Positions 1-6,957 of a stretch of DNA of 37,339 nucleotides are shown here, piece by piece (position 1 is the stretch's first letter; each line of letters begins with the position of its first letter). The stretch is from an uncultured Armatimonadota bacterium. Its GTDB lineage: Bacteria > Armatimonadota > Fimbriimonadia > Fimbriimonadales > Fimbriimonadaceae. The notes below the pieces were generated by a model. The model was not told the origin of the DNA. It made no database searches and worked only from the letters and a program-made list of their open reading frames with translations. The position numbers were made by a program, and so were the translations under genes. Where the stretch lies: NCBI GenBank assembly GCA_903899015.1, contig CAIUHP010000069.1, positions 1-37,339 on the forward strand. Reading direction: 5' to 3'.

Positions 1-139
1 CTCAAGAAACAACCAGTCTAAAGTAAGATCCAAATATCGACATTTCGAAACGCGAATGGCATCTCAAAAGCTGATCGCTTTCCGTCGGAAACTTGATCGC
101 TTTCGAGCGGAATCTTGAACGCATTCACCGGAATACGCA
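1..139. mobile_element. Terminal end of an IS21-family-like insertion sequence (rest lies left of the window)
   Basis: Three imperfect 22-bp tandem units lie at 70-91, 92-113 and 114-135, each reading roughly 'cttgatcgctttc...cggaa'. The last is followed by a CA tip at 137-139. Read outward-in on the minus strand the element begins TGCGTATTCCGGTGAA. A 5'-TG/CA-3' tip plus several internal transposase-binding repeats is the known layout of IS21-family ends. The boundary at 139/140 is set by homology: minus-strand sequence from 140 rightward encodes normal methyltransferase ('GFLRRELD'), and the element supplies the next codons. The transposase genes (istA/istB type) are not in the window. Positions 1-69 show no gene. 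Confidence 0.75.
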
Positions 140-1024
140 GTCGAGCTCACGGCGCAGGAACCCACCGAGGTCTTTGTGGATGAAATAATCGAACGTGTTA
201 CGGGCGGTGTAGTCATTCAACCGCTTGGAAAGGATGGTTCGGTTAGGGTCTCTCTCAGTCGGAGCTTTCGTGGTCAGCGGAGTACTCCAGTTTGGCGGAG
301 CAACATCCAGGATGGTCGCGATAGCTGCCTCTATAAGGTCTTTCTGCTTGCGTTTTGCCGAGTCGTTCCGATATTCGAACCGGATGACGAGCTCACCGTT
401 CTCTTCCACGACCGGACTCTCTTCCGCCAAGATGAAGACCCGCTTTTCTTGCTCCTTGTTGTTGTCACGCTCAGCTTGAGCGTCCACCAGCTTGAAGTGC
501 ACCCGCTTCTCACCGACTTTGAAGATGAAGTCGCGGAAGTGCTCGGCGGTCTTGATGTAATACTGGTCGGCGTTCGCCCAGTGGAGCTTGACCTCCTCGC
601 CTTCGTACGGGATAGCATAAACGCCCTCCTTGTAACGACGCAGACTCAGAAAATCACCCTCGTCGTAGTAGCGTCGAAAGAAGCTGTACAGGTGGTTGAA
701 TACCTCTTGTTCGAGCGCTCCAATGTCGCCACCCCCGGCATACTTGGCGCGGAGCTCACGGACCTTTGGGCTGTCGTCGGGATTCAATCCCGCCGTTCGA
801 ATTTGAGTTTCGAGTGTCGCAAGTTCTTCTGCTCCAGCCGTTCCGATATCCCCTTGAGCCGTAGCTAGAACCGACTTGACCTGCGGAAGCAAGTCTTTCT
901 CCAAGAAGCGGACAATCTCGTCCCGCTTCGAGTTCATGATTCGGTAGATGCCGAAGTCGAGGTCAGCCTGGTCCAGCTGGAATATCTCGGTCAGCTTCGC
1001 TAGGAGCTTGTCATAGTTCGTCAT
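125..1024 (-). pseudogene. N-terminal fragment of a large site-specific DNA adenine methyltransferase, truncated by an insertion sequence
   Basis: The start (residues 1-50, 'LDFGIYRIMNSKRDEI' then 'RFLEKDLLPQ') is recognisable as the N-terminus of the roughly 900-1000-residue adenine methyltransferases of the type III/COG2189 kind that sit beside SNF2 helicases in restriction-modification-like operons. Only about 295 native codons remain. The final codons CVFR and the TGA come from the insertion-sequence end at 125-139. No methyltransferase motif (FxGxG or D/NPPY) is present in what is left, so this part cannot methylate DNA alone. The ATG at 1024 has a good upstream AAGGTAG, and the gene follows the 138-residue gene after 8 bases, so they were co-transcribed. 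The rest presumably lies beyond the insertion, outside the window. Confidence 0.8.
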
Positions 1025-1032
1025 TAGTTTTA

Positions 1033-1449
1033 CTACCTTGATTTTGCTTCACAGAGCCCAACAATTCGTGCGCGCAATATCGACCTCAGTTCGAAAAGAA
1101 TCTGCAGCTCAGATCGGGTTACCGGTAAGGTACTTCGATCCAGGTGTCTACCCTTCTGTTTCCACTCGTCATAATGGTCGATAACCACGTTGATCATATC
1201 GACGGTGTCCACTAATGCTTCCAGGTCAGAAGCTCCCTCATTCACCCCTTCATCGCTTGGGTGAAGCAAGCAGTGTTCTTTAACGTCACGAAGTACTCCT
1301 TGAAGAAGCACAAAATCCTTGACTCGAGCAGGTTCATGTTCAAGACAAAGAATAGTAGCTTCTTTAGCGAATTCACCTAACGGGGTCGAAAACAAGTTCA
1401 ACTGAAGTAAACGTGATCCATGACCGATTGTGTCACGCTTTCTTCTCAC
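1033..1449 (-). CDS. Hypothetical 138-residue protein in the helicase-methyltransferase operon
   Basis: I do not recognise this protein. It begins at a GTG and is predicted mostly alpha-helical, with several charged helices ('ARVKDFVLLQGVLRDVKEH', 'ELQILFELRSILRARIVG') and no signal peptide or membrane segment. It lies between the SNF2 helicase (33-base gap) and the methyltransferase (8-base gap), both on the same strand, so it is very likely part of the same transcript and system. In related operons this slot is often taken by a small accessory protein such as a DUF4391 member. The length and sequence here do not obviously match that family, so it may be a different accessory or specificity component. 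That role is inferred from position alone. Confidence 0.65.
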   Translation of the reverse strand: MRRKRDTIGHGSRLLQLNLFSTPLGEFAKEATILCLEHEPARVKDFVLLQGVLRDVKEHCLLHPSDEGVNEGASDLEALVDTVDMINVVIDHYDEWKQKGRHLDRSTLPVTRSELQILFELRSILRARIVGLCEAKSR

Positions 1450-1482
1450 AATAAGCCCGCCGTTCTTAGGCGAAAGCGCCCG

Positions 1483-4344
1483 TCAAACGACCCTCCATCG
1501 GATGGTGAATAGGGTTTCAGAGTGGGTCTTCTGCATCATTCGTTTTTCCAACGCACCGATAAGTTGATTACGCTTGTCTATGATTTCATCCTCGATTTCG
1601 AAGATGCGTTGCCTCTGCCGGCGCTGCCTTTGTTCAAGATCTCGTATCTTGCTTTGCAGGTTGAGTTGCACTTCAATAGTGGACGCTTGTCGAGCCTGAC
1701 GATTTGTCTCTCGTAATTGTGCCTTGACGTCTTTCAGCTCCTTCTCGGCAGAGAGGATCATGTCCTCAGCCCATTTGTCCAGTCGGTCCCGCTCCTCGAT
1801 CATGAAGCGATTATTAGCGTCGAAAGACTGGTGCATCGTCGCTTTCTGATGCTGTGAGGATTCGGCAATTAATCGGTCCGGTACATTTGCTTCGCCCTCA
1901 TCAATTGTGAGATTTGAGGTGCAAAGAAATAGCTTCTCCAAAACCTCTTGTTCCAGTGAAGGACCCTCATCCGAGAAGCCGGAGAGCACAAGATATTCCT
2001 CTCGCTCAAACGAGTCTATTACCAGCTTTTCAACCGTCATCCAACCCGTTTGATCTTTTAACGCCTCTACAACACTCAAGCGGGTCGAGTGGTTTGAAAC
2101 ATCAAAGTTGAGTTCCGCAAACGGAGTTGGAAGGGCTTTTGCATGGTCGACCACATACTCACCTAAAGGATGGGATAGTCGATATAGGAATTCGCCTTCG
2201 ATGTTTTCCTTGTTCTTGGAGATCAATCGATAGTTTCCGAGGTGGGCGCTTGGAGTTGGAGAACTTCTGAGCAGAAATGACAGATCTTCATCATCAAAAT
2301 CAGCATGCTCACCCACTACATGCTTGGTAAGCATCCAGAATTGCTTCCCGAATCGGTCGAGCTGTTGCTTTGTTCCCTCTAGTTGGAGCCTTAGTCTTTG
2401 GTGGATTTCTTCGTCGAAGAACTCTAGAAGCATCTGGCGAGTAGAAGCCATTCGAGCTTTGATACTCTCGTCAAGTTGCTCACGGAGTTCTCTGAAAGCG
2501 GCTTCAATCTGTTCAGGCGTTCTGCACGATTGGTAGATTTCATAGATACTTTTTTCAAAATCAACGCCTGAATAGATGCTGCCTAAAACATCATCTGACG
2601 CGCCAAAGACTCCATCAAAAAGCTTGAATTTCTCTTCCAGCAACTCAAAGGTTCTCTTGTCTGCTGCATTGCGCTCGTTGACAAAGTTAATCACGACAAC
2701 GTCGTGCTTTTGGCCATATCGGTGACACCGACCGATCCTCTGTTCAATTCGCTGAGGGTTCCAGGGCAGGTCATAGTTGACGACTAAGGAGCAGAATTGT
2801 AGATTTACACCTTCCGCAGCCGCTTCGGTTGCAATGAGGATGTCAGCATGATTCTTGAAGTGGTCGATGATTGCAGAGCGTGCATCCACGTCTCGCGAGC
2901 CAGTTACACGTCCTGTCCCTCGGTTCTCAGAGACCCATCGGTCTGTAAGCTTTCGAGATTCATCTTCCGTATTGGACCCATTAAATGTGACGACTTTACC
3001 GGCATGTCCGTTTGCTTCCAGAAAGTTTCGGAGGTAGGCTTGAGTACGTCGGGACTCCGTGAATATCAGGGCCTTGCGTGCCGCGCCGTTTTGCTGCATG
3101 TGATCGAATCCGATATCGAGAGCACTCAAAAGTGACCTCGATTTGGTATCGATGCCGATGGAACGTGCCCAGCGGATGTAGTGCTCTAGCTCTTGAATCT
3201 CCGCATCGAGCTTAGTTACGTCGATCGCCGGAGCATCAGCAGGTAAATCATCAAGATCGAGCGTCTCATCAAAGAAGTCATCATCCTCCAGATCCTCTCC
3301 TGCAATGATCTTGTCAACAAAATCACCCTCTGGAATTCCAGACTTAAGGTCTATAAGGCGCTGTTTGATGATCTCTAACGTGCCCGCGATGGCTGGTGAT
3401 GAAGATGCGAGGATTTTCCTGAGCCTTAGGGTCAAAAGCACTTTCTGGCGAGCAGGGATGCTGAACGTCTCCGCCCTTTGGAGGAACGTCGATATAGCTT
3501 CATAAAAGGCATGCTCATCATCGGTTGGCCGAAAGGGTCTGGTAACGGCCTGCCGCTTTGTGTACTGGACATATTCCAGAACATCCTTTCGCAACGTGCG
3601 CTTACAAAAGCCCTTCAGTCGCGCTTTTAGATCATTCATATCGCCTTCCGCTCCCATATAAAGTGAGCGGAAGACTTCTGGCTCCCCGAACATGTACTCG
3701 TCAATAACTGAGGACATGCCATAGAGTTCCATCAAGGAGTTTTGGAGAGGAGTAGCTGTTAGCAAAATCTTTCTCGAATCCTCGATGGCAAATCGAATTG
3801 CCTGACCGGTCTTGTTTCCCGGTTGGTGCGCATTCCTTAGCTTGTGAGCTTCGTCGATCACCACTAGATTCCATCCGTTTGACCGAACTTCATCCTTCAT
3901 CTTTGCCGCAAAATTCAGAGAGCAGATGACTACTTTTCCACAGTCGAACGGGCTAACCATCCCTGACCGCTTGGCTGCGGTGTAAGTTCGCGCGTCGAGA
4001 ATCGTTGACGGGAGATTGAATTTCTCCTCAAGTTCGTTTGCCCACTGCTTACGAATGGAAGCAGGGCAAATGACTAGGAGTTTCCGCTTTCTTTCCGCCC
4101 ATAACTGGCATAGGACGAGACTGGCCTCAATCGTCTTGCCAAGTCCAACCTCGTCCGCAAGGATAACTCCTTTCGAAACAGGAGAGCGCAAGGCAAACAG
4201 CGCCGCCTCAATTTGGTGAGGGTTAAGATCGACATTGGCATCAAAGAGGGCCATCGACAATCTTTCAAGGCCCTCTCTCGTCGCCTGGCGCGTAAGGTCG
4301 TGAGCGAAATACTTTGCGTGATAGTTCGTAATGGTCGGTGTCAT
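1483..4344 (-). CDS. SNF2/HepA-family DNA helicase-translocase of a restriction-modification-like defence operon
   Basis: This is a 953-residue superfamily 2 ATPase with the full motif set. Motif I is 'DEVGLGKT' (residues 64-71), Ia is 'VICPASIRKQW', II is DEAH (164-167), III is 'LLTATPLQN' (about 195-202), IV is 'ALIFTESRRT' (about 425), V is 'ATEAAAEGVNLQF' and VI is 'QRIEQRIGRCHRYGQ' (531-545). An acidic insert at about 345-372 separates the two RecA-like lobes. The last 100 residues are a highly charged predicted coiled coil. Such proteins hydrolyse ATP to move along double-stranded DNA or displace bound proteins. It heads an operon with a small unknown protein and an adenine methyltransferase, an arrangement known from phage-defence and type III-like systems. 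No nuclease domain is visible. The ATG at 4344 has AGGCGG upstream. Confidence 0.9.
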   Translation of the reverse strand: MTPTITNYHAKYFAHDLTRQATREGLERLSMALFDANVDLNPHQIEAALFALRSPVSKGVILADEVGLGKTIEASLVLCQLWAERKRKLLVICPASIRKQWANELEEKFNLPSTILDARTYTAAKRSGMVSPFDCGKVVICSLNFAAKMKDEVRSNGWNLVVIDEAHKLRNAHQPGNKTGQAIRFAIEDSRKILLTATPLQNSLMELYGMSSVIDEYMFGEPEVFRSLYMGAEGDMNDLKARLKGFCKRTLRKDVLEYVQYTKRQAVTRPFRPTDDEHAFYEAISTFLQRAETFSIPARQKVLLTLRLRKILASSSPAIAGTLEIIKQRLIDLKSGIPEGDFVDKIIAGEDLEDDDFFDETLDLDDLPADAPAIDVTKLDAEIQELEHYIRWARSIGIDTKSRSLLSALDIGFDHMQQNGAARKALIFTESRRTQAYLRNFLEANGHAGKVVTFNGSNTEDESRKLTDRWVSENRGTGRVTGSRDVDARSAIIDHFKNHADILIATEAAAEGVNLQFCSLVVNYDLPWNPQRIEQRIGRCHRYGQKHDVVVINFVNERNAADKRTFELLEEKFKLFDGVFGASDDVLGSIYSGVDFEKSIYEIYQSCRTPEQIEAAFRELREQLDESIKARMASTRQMLLEFFDEEIHQRLRLQLEGTKQQLDRFGKQFWMLTKHVVGEHADFDDEDLSFLLRSSPTPSAHLGNYRLISKNKENIEGEFLYRLSHPLGEYVVDHAKALPTPFAELNFDVSNHSTRLSVVEALKDQTGWMTVEKLVIDSFEREEYLVLSGFSDEGPSLEQEVLEKLFLCTSNLTIDEGEANVPDRLIAESSQHQKATMHQSFDANNRFMIEERDRLDKWAEDMILSAEKELKDVKAQLRETNRQARQASTIEVQLNLQSKIRDLEQRQRRQRQRIFEIEDEIIDKRNQLIGALEKRMMQKTHSETLFTIRWRVV

Positions 4345-4566
4345 TGTGAAGTACCGCCTATCATCTCACTCTTGTGGAATTCGACCTATTCTGGCCTGAC
4401 ATCATGGTCGTGTTACAGCATCAACTCCGGCGACAACACCCGAAACCCGAAACATTCCTGTTAGCTACCACAGATTGCAACTAGATTACCAGGTGATTCG
4501 TTAGGCTCGAAAGATTGCCTCAGCACAGAATCTCTCAATCATGGAATCTCAGAGTAAAGTTAGGTT

Positions 4567-5247
4567 ATGCAAGTTCCAGCGATGTTTAAGGATGCCAGTG
4601 AGTCGCTCGAGTTTCTGCGCTTCGCAAAAACGGATCTTCTCAAGGCAGATTCAGAATCCGGGACCATTCTTCATGGAAGGGACAAAGTGCTTGAACGATT
4701 TGGCCCATTATTCCGGAATCACGCAATGGACCTAACTGAAGACGATATTTCGGCATTCCTCGACTTCGAAAAGAACTGTCATTGGACAGGACTTCATCGC
4801 CAGAAGTCCGCGATTTGCTCCGATATTAATGCGGTCAGAAGAGCGGTCGCGAAGCTTGTGAAACGTCAGGAGCCAGATAATATTGCCACGCGTTTTGATT
4901 ATGCATATAGGGAAGTAACAGGCTTTGGAGAGGGAATTATCACGCCAATACTTTTCGTTGCTTACCCCGATTACTATGGCGTGTGGAACAGTAAGTCCGA
5001 GTTCGCGCTCCAGCTTTTGAACTTATGGACTCCAAACGCGGACCGGGGTGAAAGCAAGGGGAGTAAATACACCAGATTCAACGCAGCCATCTATCACGCA
5101 AGGAAGAGGCTAAACGAACTCCAGGAATCAAACCAGCCCCCCGTCGATTTGTGGACAATCGACTACTACTGGCATGCCATTAAGATCATGCACGACGATG
5201 GAAGCCTAACCGCCTTGGTTGATCGATTTCAAAGGGAAAGACACTGA
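4567..5247 (+). CDS. Uncharacterised defence-island protein with a 'HWTGLHRQ...YPDYYGVWN' domain
   Basis: The 226-residue protein has no signal peptide or membrane segment. Residues about 72-79 ('HWTGLHRQ') and 119-141 ('GFGEGIITPILFVAYP' then 'DYYGVWN') match a conserved module I associate with proteins encoded near restriction enzymes, McrB-like ATPases and HNH nucleases. The glycine-rich segment at 119-123 followed by a hydrophobic helix is reminiscent of a helix-hairpin-helix DNA-binding element, but that is inference. The gene diverges from the SNF2 helicase across a 222-base intergenic region and overlaps the 3' end of the opposite nuclease-like gene by 19 bases. A second ATG five codons downstream is possible. 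Catalytic function is unknown. Confidence 0.7.
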   Translation: MQVPAMFKDASESLEFLRFAKTDLLKADSESGTILHGRDKVLERFGPLFRNHAMDLTEDDISAFLDFEKNCHWTGLHRQKSAICSDINAVRRAVAKLVKRQEPDNIATRFDYAYREVTGFGEGIITPILFVAYPDYYGVWNSKSEFALQLLNLWTPNADRGESKGSKYTRFNAAIYHARKRLNELQESNQPPVDLWTIDYYWHAIKIMHDDGSLTALVDRFQRERH

Positions 5248-6410
5248 GAGATCGCCCGGACGATCGAATGGAAGTCTGATCCCAAGAATTCGACCCACGA
5301 TTTCTTGAATGTGGATTCGGCTAATAGAAGATCCCTTGTCTCAATTTCATTTGAGCCCACTAAATCGCGACGATAGAGTTGACTGTATAACGGATAAAGA
5401 GTCGTACTGCCAGGGTTGAACAGATCTCGATGACTTGAAGCATAGTCAAAAAGTTGTTGTCTAAGATCTTGGTTGCCCGGCTGAAGTTCCAGAGCGAGCT
5501 TGACTCTGTCTTTTTCAACGATTACCCAAAAAGACATCATGAAGGGTAGCGGATTATCTTCATTCTTTAATCGAGAGTGGCCCTCCCATTCAGAAGGTAT
5601 GAAGTAGGTTCGATAACCCGAGCCCCCAATAACCATTATTCCTTCTGTGCCACTAATCACCTCTCGAGTTACCAAGCTAAGTTGGTCGCGAAGGCTTGAG
5701 ACAGTGTTAGGTTTCTTTTGGACGGGTGGATTGAGTTCAGCTAAAGGCATGCCCGTTGTTTTCATGCCATGGTGCAGGAAGAATTCCCGCACGTGCTGAG
5801 TTGTCACTCTATCGTTGGGAAATTCATTTGTTAGGACCTGATGAATCGCAACTAACACGGGAGAGCCCTCATCTCTTAGCTGGCTTGATAAGAAGGAGTT
5901 GACCTTTGCATCTCGCTCTCGTTCCTGCCTTTCCGCAATTCTCTCTTGTGCGAATACCGATATTGAGTCGGACAAAACCGACTCTTTACCAATGGCTACC
6001 AAAAATCCAAGAATCAACTCGGTGTCTTTTAGTGAAACCTCGGAAACAAGCTTTTGCGCAGCGACACCTTGAATGCTGTTATCGTACAGCCGCCAGCGTT
6101 GGCCGTTGCTGAGAACAACCCAACGCTTTCCATTGTGGTTCGCGTAGTCAAGCGCTTGGATCACTTGCTTATCCTCTAAGTTGACGTTCCAAGCCTTTGC
6201 TTCGAGATACCAACTATGAGATGTATTAGGCAGAATCGTGTAGTCAGGATAGCGATGCCCTTGGTCTTTCAATTCGGGAGTTATTTCTCGGGGCAAGTAA
6301 CCGCTCGCAATCAGCAATGGATCAATTGTCCAACTACGCGTCTCTGTCTCATTCCGCGGAGTCTGTTCATAGCACCCTTGCGCATGCTCGATAGATTCAA
6401 CCAAGTTCAT
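5229..6410 (-). CDS. PD-(D/E)XK nuclease-like protein related to the type I restriction HsdR N-terminal domain
   Basis: Residues 1-125 carry the HsdR-N type fold: 'ETETRSW' (about 21-27), then 'YPDYTI' with Asp56, 'WYLEAKAW' giving Glu70-x-Lys72, the helix 'QVIQALDYANHNGKRW' and the hallmark 'SNGQRWRLYD' strand pair (101-110). Together D56, E70 and K72 form a plausible metal-dependent nuclease site. The usual helicase lobes of HsdR are absent. Instead there is a roughly 270-residue C-terminal part with a charged linker and a domain ('FMMSFWVIVEKDRVKLALELQPG') of unknown role. The ATG lies inside the end of an upstream 71-residue reading frame (14-base overlap), suggesting coupled translation. 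The 3' end overlaps the convergent 226-residue gene. A stand-alone restriction or defence nuclease is inferred. Confidence 0.75.
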   Translation of the reverse strand: MNLVESIEHAQGCYEQTPRNETETRSWTIDPLLIASGYLPREITPELKDQGHRYPDYTILPNTSHSWYLEAKAWNVNLEDKQVIQALDYANHNGKRWVVLSNGQRWRLYDNSIQGVAAQKLVSEVSLKDTELILGFLVAIGKESVLSDSISVFAQERIAERQERERDAKVNSFLSSQLRDEGSPVLVAIHQVLTNEFPNDRVTTQHVREFFLHHGMKTTGMPLAELNPPVQKKPNTVSSLRDQLSLVTREVISGTEGIMVIGGSGYRTYFIPSEWEGHSRLKNEDNPLPFMMSFWVIVEKDRVKLALELQPGNQDLRQQLFDYASSHRDLFNPGSTTLYPLYSQLYRRDLVGSNEIETRDLLLAESTFKKSWVEFLGSDFHSIVRAISQCLSL

Positions 6411-6612
6411 CTTTCAGCCATTTTAGACGAACTCTGCTCTTTAGAATTTGGGATAAGAGAACTTGGGCACCAATACGTGTCCGCTCTGTCAAGAAATCAA
6501 TAATCGTCGAAGCATTTGCGAATATCCGATAGCTGCCCCACCTGAGTGAAGAAACTCGTCCTTCACGGGGAATCACATATCCACGCCAAGCATTCGTGGT
6601 AAAGTTTGCCAC
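6397..6612 (-). CDS. Small hypothetical protein overlapping the nuclease-like gene
   Basis: This 71-residue reading frame starts with GTG and ends in a TGA that overlaps the ATG of the nuclease-like gene (ATGAACTTGGTTGA). Such an arrangement often marks translational coupling. The protein is basic, without signal peptide or transmembrane helix, and I recognise no family. The same frame stays open for about 45 further codons upstream (to about 6750) without an ATG, GTG or TTG, so this may be the surviving 3' part of a longer, decayed gene rather than a complete small one. Confidence 0.45.
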   Translation of the reverse strand: MANFTTNAWRGYVIPREGRVSSLRWGSYRIFANASTIIDFLTERTRIGAQVLLSQILKSRVRLKWLKDELG

Positions 6613-6957
6613 CGACCGCGAGGCATCTCGAAAGGATGCACGGAGATAAACGTCAGTTAATATCCTGACATTCCACGGTCTTTTGTCAGGGAAAGGTCTG
6701 ACAAAGCGCTTGGCCCGCCTACCAGTGCAGCGAGATGAGTCCTGTCATGCTCGCGACCAATTGATATTCGCGGACTCCAGAAAGGCCGAAACGAATCGAT
6801 GATTTGTAAACTTACATCGATTCAGGTGTTGAAAGCAAAACGACGGTACGACCATCCGGCGGCTACGAGACACTCCGGGATGTAGGTGACCTACGAGGCG
6901 TCATCGGGAGACCGTAAAACCGAGGTACAAACCAAGTCTGGCTACATTTCTGGCTAA
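6613..6957. other. Gene-poor interval between the defence island and the glycosidase gene
   Basis: I see no complete gene here. Positions 6613-6750 continue the minus-strand open frame of the small protein without a start codon. The rest has no recognisable coding or RNA feature apart from a perfect 9-bp inverted repeat at 6793-6823. It marks the border between the accessory defence genes and the metabolic genes. Confidence 0.5.
6793..6823. repeat. Perfect 9-bp inverted repeat
   Basis: GAATCGATG at 6793-6801 is followed by a 13-base AT-rich spacer and the exact reverse complement CATCGATTC at 6815-6823. It lies in the gene-free interval upstream of the small protein and nuclease genes (minus strand). 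It could be a regulator-binding palindrome or a weak hairpin. No T-run follows on either strand, so it is not a typical terminator. Confidence 0.4.

Noticed and set aside
176-868. Long plus-strand open frame opposite the truncated methyltransferase
   Set aside because: It mirrors the codon pattern of the minus-strand gene, whose protein matches a known family and has a good ribosome-binding site. The plus-strand product matches nothing.
125-4344. DISARM class 1 (SNF2 helicase plus adenine methyltransferase)
   Set aside because: No DrmA, DrmB or DrmC-like gene is visible, and the methyltransferase N-terminus resembles the type III/COG2189 kind. Genes left of the window could change this view.
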